Shown here one piece after another: positions 8,973 to 17,311 of a stretch of 64,000 nt of DNA. The position numbers were made by a program, and so were the translations under genes. The notes under the pieces were generated by a model. That model saw only the letters and a list, made by a program, of their open reading frames with translations. It ran no database searches and had not been told where the DNA came from. Position 1 is the stretch's first letter, and every line of letters begins with the position of its first letter. The stretch is from Mesorhizobium shangrilense (GTDB lineage Bacteria > Pseudomonadota > Alphaproteobacteria > Rhizobiales > Rhizobiaceae): NCBI RefSeq assembly GCF_028826155.1, contig NZ_JAQGPN010000005.1, forward strand, positions 71,696-135,695, given 5' to 3'.

Positions 8973-10184
8973 ATGTTGCAGACACAAAACGTACCAACGG
9001 CGGGTTCGTCCGATGCCCGCATATCGCATCACGCGCGCCAGCTCTCCATGCAATTGCAGATGCTGCGCGAACGGCTGTTCCCCCCATCCTCACAAAAGGC
9101 GCTCAAGACCTTCACCTCCGGCGAGGCTGCTCAACTAATCGGCGTCTCCGACGGCTATCTGCGCCAACTGTCGATCGACGGCAAGGGCCCGATGCCGGAG
9201 ATGTCGTCGACGGGCCGCCGCTCATACACGCTGGAGCAGATCAATGTGCTTCGCCACCACATGGCCACGGTCAAGCCGCGCGACGCGTTATCCTACCTGC
9301 CATGGCGCCGGCGCGGCGAGAAACTGCAAACGATCGCCGTGGCCAATTTCAAGGGCGGCAGCGCCAAGACGACGACGACGATCTATCTCGCCCAGTACCT
9401 GGCCCTGCAGGGCTATCGCGTCCTTGCCGTGGACCTCGACCCCCAAGCCTCGCTTTCGTCCATGCTGGGTGTGCAGCCTGAATTCGACCTCAAGGATGGC
9501 GACACGCTCTATGGCGCGATACGCTACGACGACAAGCGTCGGCCTCTCAGCAGCATCATCCGCAAGACCTATTTCGCCGGCCTCGATCTGGTGCCGGGCA
9601 ATCTCGAGCTCATGGAGTTCGAGCATGAGACCCCGACGGCACTGATCGAGCGCAAGACATCGCATGGCGACATCTTCTTCAAGCGTGTCGGTGTCGCCCT
9701 GGCGGAGGTCGAATCCGAGTACGACATCGTCGTCATCGATTGCCCGCCGCAACTCGGCTACCTCACGCTCGGCGCCGTCTGTGCAGCTACGAGCCTGCTG
9801 ATCACCATCCATCCGCAGATGGTCGACGTCGCCTCCATGTCGCAATTCCTCTTGATGACCTCGGATCTGCTGTCCGTCGTCCGCAAGGCGGGCGGCGACC
9901 TCAATCACGATTTCATCCGTTACGTCATTACCCGCAATGAACCGCATGACGGCCCGCAAGCCCAGATCGTGGCGCTGCTTCGCAGCCTGTTCGGCGACGA
10001 GGTCCTGGCCGCTACGGTGCTCAAGTCGACGGCCATTGCCGATGCCGGCCTGACCAAGCAGACGCTCTATGAAATCGAACGGGGTCAGGTCCGCAGATCG
10101 ACCTTTGACCGCGCGATCGAGTCGCTTGATGCCGTCAACGGCGAGATCCTCGGCGGCATCAGGCAGGTGTGGGGCCGGCCATGA
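8973..10184 (+). CDS. repA: Plasmid partition ATPase RepA
   Basis: A 403-residue ParA-family protein of repABC replicons. An N-terminal helix-turn-helix region (about residues 35-90, with GEAAQLIGVSDGYLRQLS) binds the repA promoter region. The ATPase has the deviant Walker A FKGGSAKTTTT (about 125-135), a DLDPQASL segment and Walker B VVIDCPPQLG. RepA segregates the plasmid with RepB at parS and represses the operon. The start has an AAAGGGGA ribosome site. Only about 120 bp separate it from the parS/IS junction, and that AT-rich strip (8850-8972) must hold the operon promoter. I cannot place its -35 and -10 boxes with confidence. The stop overlaps repB by 4 bases. Confidence 0.96.
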   Translation: MLQTQNVPTAGSSDARISHHARQLSMQLQMLRERLFPPSSQKALKTFTSGEAAQLIGVSDGYLRQLSIDGKGPMPEMSSTGRRSYTLEQINVLRHHMATVKPRDALSYLPWRRRGEKLQTIAVANFKGGSAKTTTTIYLAQYLALQGYRVLAVDLDPQASLSSMLGVQPEFDLKDGDTLYGAIRYDDKRRPLSSIIRKTYFAGLDLVPGNLELMEFEHETPTALIERKTSHGDIFFKRVGVALAEVESEYDIVVIDCPPQLGYLTLGAVCAATSLLITIHPQMVDVASMSQFLLMTSDLLSVVRKAGGDLNHDFIRYVITRNEPHDGPQAQIVALLRSLFGDEVLAATVLKSTAIADAGLTKQTLYEIERGQVRRSTFDRAIESLDAVNGEILGGIRQVWGRP

Positions 10185-11164
10185 GCAGACGTGACAAGCT
10201 TGCCGGCATCTTCACCGACACGTCGCGTGAGTTGGCCGCGGCCAACCTGACAGGCGAGGGTGCTCGTGTTCTCGCGGGCCCCGTCCGCACCATGGGTCTC
10301 GCTCTCGACCGGATGGACGAAGAAGCGCGCCAGCTGCAGCAAGCGTTGTCGGCGGGCGAGAAGATTGTTGAGCTTGATCCCGCCCTGATCGACGGCTCCT
10401 TCATCCGTGATCGTCTCGACGGCGAAATGACCGCCACGGACGAACTCGTCACGTCAATAGAGACAAACGGCCAGGAAGTGCCGATCCTTGTCAGGCGGCA
10501 TCCCGAACGCGAAGGCCGCTACCAGGTCGCGTACGGACACCGGCGGCTTCGCGCACTGCGTCTGCTGCGACGCCAGGTGAGGGCGGTCGTCAGGGACATG
10601 ACCGACGATCAACTCGTCGTCGCACAGGGCATTGAGAATTCGGCCAGAAAGGACCTTTCCTATATCGAACGAGCGTCCTTTGCTGGCGGCCTCGAAAGCC
10701 ACGGCTTCGGCCGTGAGGTCATCATGCAAGCGCTGTCGACCGACAAGACGGAGCTTTCCAAGCTGTTGTCCGTCGCCAAGACCGTGCCCGCGTCGATCGT
10801 GAAAGCCATTGGCGCTGCGCCCTCTGCTGGACGGCGCCGATGGATGGAGATCGCCGACAGGATCGCAGATCCGAAAATCCTCGGCGCCGTCCTCAAGACA
10901 ATCGAAACGCCTGGCTTCGTGGCCCTGAACTCGGACGACCGTTTCATGGCCATCCTGGCCGAGGTGTCCAGGAAGCAGAAGCCAATGCCACAGGCTCGCG
11001 TCTGGAGGTCAAATACGGGCGCAGTGACAGCAACGATCCGGACCAATGGCAGGGCGTATACGCTTTCTCTCAAGACCGGTCAGGAAGACGAGGGGTTCGG
11101 CGCCTACATCAGCGATCGACTTGACGAACTTTACGCCGATTGGACGGCGAAACAGGAGACCTGA
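10181..11164 (+). CDS. repB: Plasmid partition protein RepB
   Basis: A 327-residue ParB-family DNA-binding protein. The ParB N-terminal domain covers about residues 60-150 and contains the nucleotide-binding AYGHRR motif, followed by the helix-turn-helix segment (YIERASFAGGLESHGFGREV). It binds parS and loads the RepA-driven segregation complex. ATG 10181 overlaps the repA stop (ATGA) and fits family length. The in-frame ATG at 10169 would add four residues inside repA. A parS copy lies inside the coding sequence at codons for ELAAANL. The stop is followed by the repC leader with the antisense ctRNA. Confidence 0.95.
   Translation: MSRRDKLAGIFTDTSRELAAANLTGEGARVLAGPVRTMGLALDRMDEEARQLQQALSAGEKIVELDPALIDGSFIRDRLDGEMTATDELVTSIETNGQEVPILVRRHPEREGRYQVAYGHRRLRALRLLRRQVRAVVRDMTDDQLVVAQGIENSARKDLSYIERASFAGGLESHGFGREVIMQALSTDKTELSKLLSVAKTVPASIVKAIGAAPSAGRRRWMEIADRIADPKILGAVLKTIETPGFVALNSDDRFMAILAEVSRKQKPMPQARVWRSNTGAVTATIRTNGRAYTLSLKTGQEDEGFGAYISDRLDELYADWTAKQET
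10231..10246. promoter_or_regulatory. parS: Second parS site, inside repB
   Basis: GTTGGCCGCGGCCAAC, a perfect 16-bp palindrome identical to the core at 8832-8847. It is translated within RepB as part of RELAAANL. Two copies 1.4 kb apart flank repA. Confidence 0.8.
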
Positions 11165-11170
11165 AGCCGC

Positions 11171-11228
11171 AAAAGAAAAAGGCCCCCGGGCGACTGACGT
11201 CGTGGAAGCCTCTCTCAAAGTTGTAGCA
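11171..11228 (-). ncRNA. Antisense ctRNA (incA type) controlling RepC
   Basis: The repB-repC spacer carries a short minus-strand transcription unit. Its promoter is at 11234-11262. A terminator hairpin spans 11181-11210: GGCTTCC pairs with GGGGGCC, enclosing a CGAC-GTCA-GTCG stem-loop. It is followed on the minus strand by TTTTTCTTTT (11171-11180). The predicted RNA is about 55-58 nt. In repABC plasmids such a ctRNA pairs with the repC leader, favours attenuation and blocks RepC synthesis, so it sets copy number and incompatibility. The RNA ends are inferred from promoter and terminator positions. Confidence 0.85.
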
Positions 11229-11233
11229 GACTG

Positions 11234-11262
11234 AGAATCGCATTTCCACGAATCACTGTCAA
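11234..11262 (-). promoter_or_regulatory. ctRNA promoter
   Basis: On the minus strand: consensus -35 TTGACA (11257-11262), a 17-base spacer and -10 GATTCT (11234-11239). A strong constitutive antisense promoter at this place is standard for repABC cassettes. Confidence 0.8.
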
Positions 11263-11320
11263 GCAGTTGGACGTCGTTTTGACGGGCAGGTTTCTTTTGC
11301 CTTAGACAAGGTGAAAGACC

Positions 11321-12550
11321 ATGCAAACGCATATCCCAGCTTCGCCCTTCGGGCCGAGGCCGCTGTCGCTTGCCGCCGTGAACGGCCAGCGCACCGCAAA
11401 AACCTGTCCGCCAGACGCCGTGGTCGACAAATGGCGCGTGTTTCGCGCCGTCTGCGAGGCCAGGAGCATGCTCGGCGCCACCGAACGCGCCCTGGCGGTG
11501 CTGTCGGCGCTGATCTCGTTCCATCCCGACGCCGAGCTTTCGGGGGAGGGGGCCCTGGTGTTCCCGTCCAACGCCCAGCTGTCGCTGCGCGCCCACGGCA
11601 TGGCCCCGGCAACCCTCAGACGCCATCTCGCCGTGCTCGTCGAGTGTGGCCTGATCGTGCGGCGCGACAGTCCGAACGGCAAGCGCTTCGCCCGCAAGGG
11701 GCAGGGCGGTGCGATCGAGCAGGCGTTCGGCTTCGACCTGACCCCGCTCGTTGCCCGAGCGGCCGAGTTCGAGCGGCTGGCCGACACCGTGCGGGCCGAG
11801 CGGCGCGCCCTCCATCTGCTGCGCGAACGCCTCACCATCTGCCGCCGCGACATCTGCAAGATGATCGAGCTCGGCCAGGACGAAGGCATGCGCGGCGACT
11901 GGCTGGCCTATCGCGAGCGCTACCGCCTCCTCGCCCTCCGGATTCCGCGGACGGCCACGGCGGCCCAGCTCGAGCCGCTCGCGGAGGCCTTTGCCCAGCT
12001 CGCCGATGAAATCCGCAACATCCTGGAAAGACACGTTAATTCCAAGAATACGAGCGCCAATGAGTCTCAGACTGAGCGCCACAAACAGAATTCAAACCCA
12101 GACCTTAATCTTGAATCTGAACCTCGCTCCGGAAAGGAGCAGGGGGCAGCCACGCCGCCTACCGAACAGGCGGAGCGCTTGCCGCAACAGCCGCAGGACC
12201 GCCAAACGTCAGCCTACCCGCTAAGCCTTGTGCTGCGCGCCTGCCCGGACATCGTCGACTACGCCCGAAACGGCATTTCGGACTGGGCGGGGCTGGTGGC
12301 AACCGCGGATCTTGCCCGCGCCGCGCTCGGCATCAGTCCCGATGCGTGGCGCCAGGCCTGCGAGGTCATCGGGCCGGCCGACGCCGCCATCGTCGTCGCC
12401 GCCATTCTGCAGCGGGCCGACGCCATCTCCAGCGCCGGCGGCTATCTGCGCAGCCTGACCCACAAGGCGAGGGCAGGGCAGTTTTCCATCGGGCCCGTCC
12501 TCATGGCGTTGCTGCGCGCCAGGGACAAAGCCCTGCCGAGAACAGGGTGA
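11321..12550 (+). CDS. repC: Replication initiator RepC
   Basis: A 409-residue RepC of the repABC family. The conserved N-terminal DNA-binding domain is clear (DKWRVFRAVCEARSMLGATE, FPSNAQLSLRAHGM, LRRHLAVLVECGLI, SPNGKRFARK). A variable, low-GC linker covers about residues 235-290, and a conserved C-terminal domain carries WAGLVATADLARAALGIS and GYLRSLTHKARAGQF. RepC is the only protein strictly needed for replication and acts on an origin inside its own gene. AGGTGAAAG precedes the ATG. Translation depends on the leader where the ctRNA pairs. Confidence 0.96.
   Translation: MQTHIPASPFGPRPLSLAAVNGQRTAKTCPPDAVVDKWRVFRAVCEARSMLGATERALAVLSALISFHPDAELSGEGALVFPSNAQLSLRAHGMAPATLRRHLAVLVECGLIVRRDSPNGKRFARKGQGGAIEQAFGFDLTPLVARAAEFERLADTVRAERRALHLLRERLTICRRDICKMIELGQDEGMRGDWLAYRERYRLLALRIPRTATAAQLEPLAEAFAQLADEIRNILERHVNSKNTSANESQTERHKQNSNPDLNLESEPRSGKEQGAATPPTEQAERLPQQPQDRQTSAYPLSLVLRACPDIVDYARNGISDWAGLVATADLARAALGISPDAWRQACEVIGPADAAIVVAAILQRADAISSAGGYLRSLTHKARAGQFSIGPVLMALLRARDKALPRTG
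12025..12135. other. oriV: Probable origin of replication inside repC
   Basis: A distinctly AT-rich strip interrupts GC-rich repC (for example CACGTTAATTCCAAGAATACG, then AATTCAAACCCAGACC and TTAATCTTGAATC). In characterised repABC plasmids oriV lies in such a central AT-rich segment of repC. The placement is by analogy; I did not identify individual RepC sites. Confidence 0.6.
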
Positions 12551-13033
12551 GCGTGGGAAGGAACAGACAAAATGAGCGTCAATCGCTTTGCGCTGAAGCT
12601 CGCTCCTGCGGGGGCGTCGAAACCTCGTGTCAGGTACGGGATGGTCCACACCGCTCGGCGAGACCGCGATCGGTGACCCCGGCATTTGGTCCCGTCTGGC
12701 GCGCCACTTGCCGACGCAGCATGTTGCGGAGCCCTGAGCCGAGAGCATGTCAACCATCGTTTTTTCCAAGCCCCGAGTTCGCCTTCGCTACCGGAAGGCG
12801 TGAGCGTGAGGTTGCCTGAACGGACGGCGTAGCGGCTTGTCATCAACGCTGAGCGGGGAGGAGTGCATTGCGCGTCTCACGGCGACAAAGGGTATGCCCC
12901 AGATTGCCGCCTCCACGGCGCGACCATAAGTTCAGCGCCGCAGAGGCTTGCCACCTCGTTGGAGATCGCTGTGGTTTCCGAGGCGGCTGCGAGGTCGTCA
13001 ACAAATGCGAGCGCCATCAGCGTGTCGGCATCC
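12551..13033. other. Spacer between repC and mtnK, no supported gene
   Basis: No ORF here has a convincing start and composition. On the minus strand, downstream of the mtnK stop, a stretch coding LMALAFVDDLAAASETTA has protein-like character (about 12950-13030) and could be a relic. I cannot assign it. Confidence 0.4.
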
Positions 13034-14335
13034 TCAGGGCATTTGCGGTTGACGGCCGGCGCTGCGGGCAAAGTCGCGGCTGGCGCGGCATAGATCGGTG
13101 ATCGATCCAACGCCGACGGGTCGGGCCAGGATTTCGACGGCGCAGGCAAGCGATGCGCTTTCGGCCTTGGCCCGCAGCCCATCGTCCACGATCAGGTCGT
13201 AGTCGAGCGTATGGGCGCGGCCGATGGTGCGCCTGATCATCTCGACGCAGGCATAGCTGATCGTGTCCTGGAGAACCTCATCCAGATAGGCATGCACGAA
13301 GGCGTTGCGCCCCTGCCTCGCGTCATCGCTCGACTCGAGGCCGACGCATGACAGGATGCCGTCCCCGGGAGCTTCCCGGCAGAGCGCGGCGAATTTAAAC
13401 GCGAATCCCGACCAGATTTCCTGCACCATGGCGAGGATGTGATCGCCATAGGGGCCGCGTTCGCCGACGCTCGCCTCATAAGCGGGCTGTGCGAAATAGT
13501 TCAGCAGCAGGTTGCCGACCAGGATGCCGATGTCGAAACCCATCGGGCCGAACACGGCGAACTCGGGATCGATGACCTTGGTGTCATCCGGCGTCAGCAT
13601 GATCGAGCCCGAATGCAGGTCGCCATGCAGCAGGGCGTCCGTGCGGGTCAGGAATTTCTGCTTCAGCGCGGCCACGCGCAACTTAAGCGCGACATTCGAC
13701 TGGAGCTGCGCCACCTGCCCGTCCAGCGCCGGGCTGGTCCATCTGTTGTTGGGAGAGTTGGTGAAGGGCTCAGTGAAGATCAGTCGCTCGGTGATCTCGC
13801 ACAATTCGATGTTGCGGGCGAAATCAGCCACCAGCTCGCGCTTTTCAGTGGCCGCCAGCGCGAAATCCGAGGTGCCGTGCAGGCATTGCGCCAGATAGGT
13901 GGAGATGTGATCAGCGAAATGCGGATAGGCGATGGCCTCGATCATTCCCTTGCGCATGACGATGTGCGGCGACAGGAACTCCTGCGCCATCAGCGATCTT
14001 TCTGCGTCATAGTGATGGACGGCCGGGACGTGGGCCGGCGCAAGCCGGGCGAAGATCTGCAGGGCCTTGGTCTCGAAGGCGAGCCGCTCGCAGGTCAGTG
14101 CGCGCGCGCCGCCGGACATGCGTGAATAGGGTAGCGCCTGCTTCAGCGCCAGCGCGGCTTTGTCGCCCCGCACGAAGAAGACGAAATTCAGGTTCCCGTC
14201 GCCGATCTCATGGATGCGCAGACTGTCCACTTCGCCGCCGAACACGTGGCTCAGCCGTGGCGTCGAAGCGAGATAGGCCTTCAGCGTGTCCTCGTTGAAC
14301 ACAGTCGCGGCAATCGTGCCCGTCACATCCATCAT
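13034..14335 (-). CDS. mtnK: S-methyl-5-thioribose kinase (MtnK family)
   Basis: A 433-residue sugar kinase with the MtnK hallmarks: ATP-site lysine in ALALKQALPY (Lys65), catalytic loop LLHGDLHSGSIM (Asp239) and the DPE metal motif followed by FGPMGFDIG (256-268). MtnK phosphorylates 5-methylthioribose at C1, and relatives accept 5-deoxyribose. The start at 14335 (MMDVTG) fits family length and follows a GAGG site. The longer frame to 14545 crosses the promoter. It diverges from the GntR regulator and the catabolic operon, and together with the isomerase at 15451 and aldolase at 19397 it outlines a DHAP-shunt route. No nucleoside phosphorylase gene is nearby, so free pentose rather than nucleoside is the likely input. 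Confidence 0.86.
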   Translation of the reverse strand: MMDVTGTIAATVFNEDTLKAYLASTPRLSHVFGGEVDSLRIHEIGDGNLNFVFFVRGDKAALALKQALPYSRMSGGARALTCERLAFETKALQIFARLAPAHVPAVHHYDAERSLMAQEFLSPHIVMRKGMIEAIAYPHFADHISTYLAQCLHGTSDFALAATEKRELVADFARNIELCEITERLIFTEPFTNSPNNRWTSPALDGQVAQLQSNVALKLRVAALKQKFLTRTDALLHGDLHSGSIMLTPDDTKVIDPEFAVFGPMGFDIGILVGNLLLNYFAQPAYEASVGERGPYGDHILAMVQEIWSGFAFKFAALCREAPGDGILSCVGLESSDDARQGRNAFVHAYLDEVLQDTISYACVEMIRRTIGRAHTLDYDLIVDDGLRAKAESASLACAVEILARPVGVGSITDLCRASRDFARSAGRQPQMP

Positions 14336-14473
14336 GTCGCCTCGCTTTTCGGAAAACCTTCCAGTTTCCGTGGCCGGCATGAGGGTTTCACGCCCGCGGA
14401 GCCGCGAGAGTGCGACGAGGCCGCTGCTTCCTTGGAAACAATTCTGGCTATGGACCCTCCCCGACGTAATTCC

Positions 14474-14502
14474 CATATCACAATTTGAAATCGCGCTGTC
14501 AA
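14474..14502 (-). promoter_or_regulatory. Probable mtnK promoter in an AT-rich regulatory region
   Basis: On the minus strand: -35 TTGACA (14497-14502), 17-base spacer and -10 GATATG (14474-14479), giving a leader of about 130 nt to the mtnK start. The spacer and -10 region (CCATATCACAATTTG on the plus strand) resembles the AT-rich operator-like block at 15347-15373, so both may bind the adjacent GntR protein. Confidence 0.5.
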
Positions 14503-14566
14503 TATAGGTTGTCTGCAGGCCTAGAGTACGGCATTCTGCTGACAAGGATCACCGGGAAGGGAAACC

Positions 14567-15334
14567 ATGAGCGACGCCAGACCCCTTCAGCAGGCGGAGA
14601 CAGGCGCGGAAGCGCCGCGCAACATCACGCGCCAAATCGCGGACAATATCCGCGACAGCATCCTCAACGGCGAGTTGAAGATCGACGAGCGCCTGTCGAC
14701 GGAAGACGATCTGGCGGAGCGCTACGGCGTATCCGTCCCCACCATTCGCGAGGCGCTGAAACGCCTGGCCGCCCAGCACCTCATCCGCTCCAAGCGGGGT
14801 CCGGGGGGCGGCATCTTCGTCAACCGCCCGAGCTTCGAGCAGGCCCGGGAGAACATGGTCGGCATCATGATGATGCTGTCCAGCCTCGGCTCCTTTTCCC
14901 TGATCGACATAGCGGAATTCCGCCACGACATGGGCCTCATGTGCGTCACCTACGCGGTGCAGCGGCGCACCGACGACGATCTCGCCGCGCTGGAGCGGGA
15001 ACTTGCGCTGCAGGAAGACGCCACAATCAGCGACGTCGATTTCTGCGCTGCCGACGTGCGCTTCCACCAGGCGCTGGCCCAGGCCACCGGCAACGGCGTG
15101 TACAGCTTCTTCCTTCAGGGACTGCTCGAAGTGCTGATCCCGCCGGCCAACATGGTGGTGTTCAAGTTCCGCGACCGGATGCTGATCTGCGGCTTTCATC
15201 GGCGCATCCTGCTCGGTGTCTACAGCCGCAACCAGCGCGCCGCCGAGGAGGCCTTCATCGAGCTGATGGGCTATCTGCGTACCAAATACGCGGAAGCGCA
15301 GGATTGGCGCAGGACGATGGACGCCAAATCCTGA
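14567..15334 (+). CDS. GntR family (FadR-type, FCD domain) regulator
   Basis: A 255-residue regulator. The N-terminal winged helix covers about residues 20-90 (IADNIRDSILNGELKIDERL, then TEDDLAERYGVSVPTIREAL, and GPGGGIFV for the wing). The C-terminal FCD ligand domain covers about 100-245, with metal-binding-type residues in AEFRHDMG, DVRFHQALAQATGN and FHRRIL. Such proteins usually repress adjacent catabolic genes until a pathway acid, sugar phosphate or CoA ester binds. It lies between divergent mtnK and the operon starting at 15451, with AT-rich palindromic DNA on both sides, and is the obvious regulator of the island. Confidence 0.9.
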   Translation: MSDARPLQQAETGAEAPRNITRQIADNIRDSILNGELKIDERLSTEDDLAERYGVSVPTIREALKRLAAQHLIRSKRGPGGGIFVNRPSFEQARENMVGIMMMLSSLGSFSLIDIAEFRHDMGLMCVTYAVQRRTDDDLAALERELALQEDATISDVDFCAADVRFHQALAQATGNGVYSFFLQGLLEVLIPPANMVVFKFRDRMLICGFHRRILLGVYSRNQRAAEEAFIELMGYLRTKYAEAQDWRRTMDAKS

Positions 15335-15346
15335 ATTCGTAATTGC

Positions 15347-15373
15347 CATATTGTAATTATGAATTTGAATATG
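15347..15373. promoter_or_regulatory. AT-rich inverted repeat: likely GntR operator and promoter of the catabolic operon
   Basis: CATATT and AATATG arms (15347-15352, 15368-15373) enclose GTAATTATGAATTTG. This AT-rich block stands out in GC-rich DNA. TTGTAA (15352-15357), 16 bases and GCTAAT could serve as -35 and -10 boxes overlapping the repeat. It lies about 80 bp before the MtnA-like gene. Confidence 0.5.
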
Positions 15374-15450
15374 CTAATCGTTTTTCTAGAAAGATGGCTT
15401 TGCTCCAACCTGAGCGGCAGGACGGCTGAACCAGCTTTCTAGGAGGAACC

Positions 15451-16482
15451 ATGCAGACCGTTACCATGCCCACAGTCATGCGCGAGAACGTGCTCGTTGA
15501 GCCCGATTGTGTGCGCATTCTCGACCGGCGGGTCTTTCCCTTCGAGACATCCTTCGTCACCTGCCGCACTGTGGAAGACGTCGCCGTCGCCATCGAGCAG
15601 ATGGTCACGCAGAGTGGCGGTCCCTTCTATGCGGCAAGCGCCGCGATGGTGCTCGCCGCGCGCGAGGCGCAGGCTCTTGCTGGCAGCGACGCCCGGCTCG
15701 ACCTTATGCGCCGCGCCGGCGCCAGGCTGGTCGCGACCCGGGCCACCAACGACCATATTGCCAATGTTGTCGCCGTGTTGCTGGCCGACGCCGAGGCCCA
15801 CGCGGGCGCCGACGACTTCCTCGTCCGGTTCGAGGCCGCCGTCGAGCGTGTGTGGCGCGAAAGGCGCGCCGCCGCCAGCCGGCTCGGGGCACATGGAGCG
15901 CGCGTGATAGCCGACGGCGACACTGTGCTGACCCATTGCTGGGCGGAATCGACCATCATCGAAACAGCAGCTGCCGCAAAGCGCGACGGCAAGCAGGTCT
16001 CCTTCATCTGTTCCGAGACCCGGCCCTATCTTCAGGGCGCCCGCCTCACCGCCCACAGCCTTGCGGAAATGGGTTTCGACGTCACCGTCATCACCGACAA
16101 TATGGGAGCATGGGCGATGGCGCGCGGGAAGGTGGCGCGGCTGATGACGGCGGCAGACCGCGTGACCATGTCGGGTCATGTCGTCAACAAGGTGGGAACC
16201 TTGCAGCTCGCCATTTCGGCGCATCATTTTGGCCTGCCCTATTTCGCCATGGTGCAGGCGCCCGACGCCAAGGCGCTGAGCGACGCCGACGTGCCGATGG
16301 AAGACCGAAATCCGGAGGAAAGCCTCCATTGTCTCGGCCACCGGACGGCTTCGCCGCTCGCCAAAGGTTGGTATCCGGCCTTTGACGTGACACCGCCTCA
16401 TCTCGTCTCCGGCGTGGTCACCAGCAACGGCGTGTTTCCGGCCGCCGCGTTGTTCCTGCATTTCGACCAGACCGGTTCCTGA
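15451..16482 (+). CDS. MtnA/eIF2B-alpha-like sugar-1-phosphate isomerase, divergent
   Basis: A 343-residue protein of the MtnA / eIF2B-alpha / ribose-1,5-bisphosphate isomerase superfamily. The two catalytic residues are kept: Cys163 in LTHCWAES and Asp236 in TAADRVTMSG, followed by VVNKVGTLQLA. SETRPYLQGARLTA and ITDNMG are also typical. The N-terminal substrate motifs differ from true MtnA: RGAP is replaced by QSGGPF (about 54-59), and RPTAVNL is changed to TRATNDHI (96-103). It should isomerise a 5-substituted ribose-1-phosphate to the ribulose-1-phosphate made by no other gene here, but probably not the standard methylthio substrate, or not only that. The start has AGGAGG. It is the first gene of a tightly spaced operon and is followed by a CoA-transferase-like pair. 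Confidence 0.78.
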   Translation: MQTVTMPTVMRENVLVEPDCVRILDRRVFPFETSFVTCRTVEDVAVAIEQMVTQSGGPFYAASAAMVLAAREAQALAGSDARLDLMRRAGARLVATRATNDHIANVVAVLLADAEAHAGADDFLVRFEAAVERVWRERRAAASRLGAHGARVIADGDTVLTHCWAESTIIETAAAAKRDGKQVSFICSETRPYLQGARLTAHSLAEMGFDVTVITDNMGAWAMARGKVARLMTAADRVTMSGHVVNKVGTLQLAISAHHFGLPYFAMVQAPDAKALSDADVPMEDRNPEESLHCLGHRTASPLAKGWYPAFDVTPPHLVSGVVTSNGVFPAAALFLHFDQTGS

Positions 16483-16492
16483 GGAGGCGAAT

Positions 16493-17311
16493 GTGACGCT
16501 CTTTCTCCCGCTTGCCGACCTGGTCGGCAGTATCGAGCCCGGCAGCAAGCTCGCAGTGCCGGTCGATTATGCGGGCGTTTCCATGGCGGCCACCCCCCAT
16601 CTGATCGCCCGCCGCACCGGCGCGCTCGATCTCGTATGCGTGCCCACCGGCGGCATGCAGGTCGACATGCTGGTCGGCGCGGGTCTCGTGGCGAGCGTCG
16701 AGACAAGCGCCGTCAGCCTCGGCGAAGCCGGGGGCGCCCCCTGCTTCAACCGTGCCGTGCGTCAGGGTGGCGTCCATATTGTCGATTCCACCTGTCCGGC
16801 GATCCATGCCGGTCTTCTGGCGGCGCAGAAGGGCGTGCCCTTCATCCCCATACGCGGCCTGATCGGCACCGACGTGCTCGCCCATCGAGGCGACTGGAAG
16901 GTGATCGACAATCCCTTCGGCACCGATGACCCCATCGTCCTGGTCGCTGCGATTCATACCGACGCCGCCCTGTTCCATGCACCGCTCGCCGACCGCTTCG
17001 GGAATGTCTGGATCGGGCGCCGGCGCGAGCTTGCCGCCATGGCCTACGCGGCTCGGCGCACGCTGGTGACGGTTGAAAGGATCGCCGACCATAACCTGCT
17101 CGATGACGAGACCATGGCCGCCGGCGTGCTGCCCGCGCTTTATGTCGACGCCATATCGGAAGTCCCGAGGGGCGCGCTGCCTTATGGACTATGGGGCGAA
17201 TACGCCGCCGACGCCAACGAGATCGTGCGGTATGCGAAGGCCGCCGCAACCGAGGAAGGATTTGCGGACTACGTGGCGAATGCCGGCTGGATCAGGGAGG
17301 CGCTCGCATGA
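16493..17311 (+). CDS. CoA-transferase-like alpha subunit (glutaconate CoA-transferase A / IpdA type)
   Basis: A 272-residue class I CoA-transferase alpha-type fold. Typical segments are GVPFIPIRGLIGTDV (about 118-132), HAPLADRFGNVWIG (160-175) and a C-terminal LPYGLWGEYAADANEI segment. The start is GTG 16493 behind GAGGAGG. An overlapping ATG at 16491 is out of frame. The family includes genuine CoA-transferases and the IpdAB ring-opening hydrolases of steroid degradation. The ATGA overlap with the next gene shows a heteromeric pair. The role may be transfer of CoA to, or hydrolysis of, a pathway intermediate. The residue equivalent to the IpdA catalytic glutamate is not obvious (VDSTCPAI in the expected place), judged from memory. 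Confidence 0.75.
   Translation: MTLFLPLADLVGSIEPGSKLAVPVDYAGVSMAATPHLIARRTGALDLVCVPTGGMQVDMLVGAGLVASVETSAVSLGEAGGAPCFNRAVRQGGVHIVDSTCPAIHAGLLAAQKGVPFIPIRGLIGTDVLAHRGDWKVIDNPFGTDDPIVLVAAIHTDAALFHAPLADRFGNVWIGRRRELAAMAYAARRTLVTVERIADHNLLDDETMAAGVLPALYVDAISEVPRGALPYGLWGEYAADANEIVRYAKAAATEEGFADYVANAGWIREALA

Noticed and set aside
11009..12082. 357-codon minus-strand ORF covering repB end and repC
   Set aside because: It is antisense to repC and crosses the ctRNA region. It has no recognisable domain and arises from GC-rich codon bias on the opposite strand.
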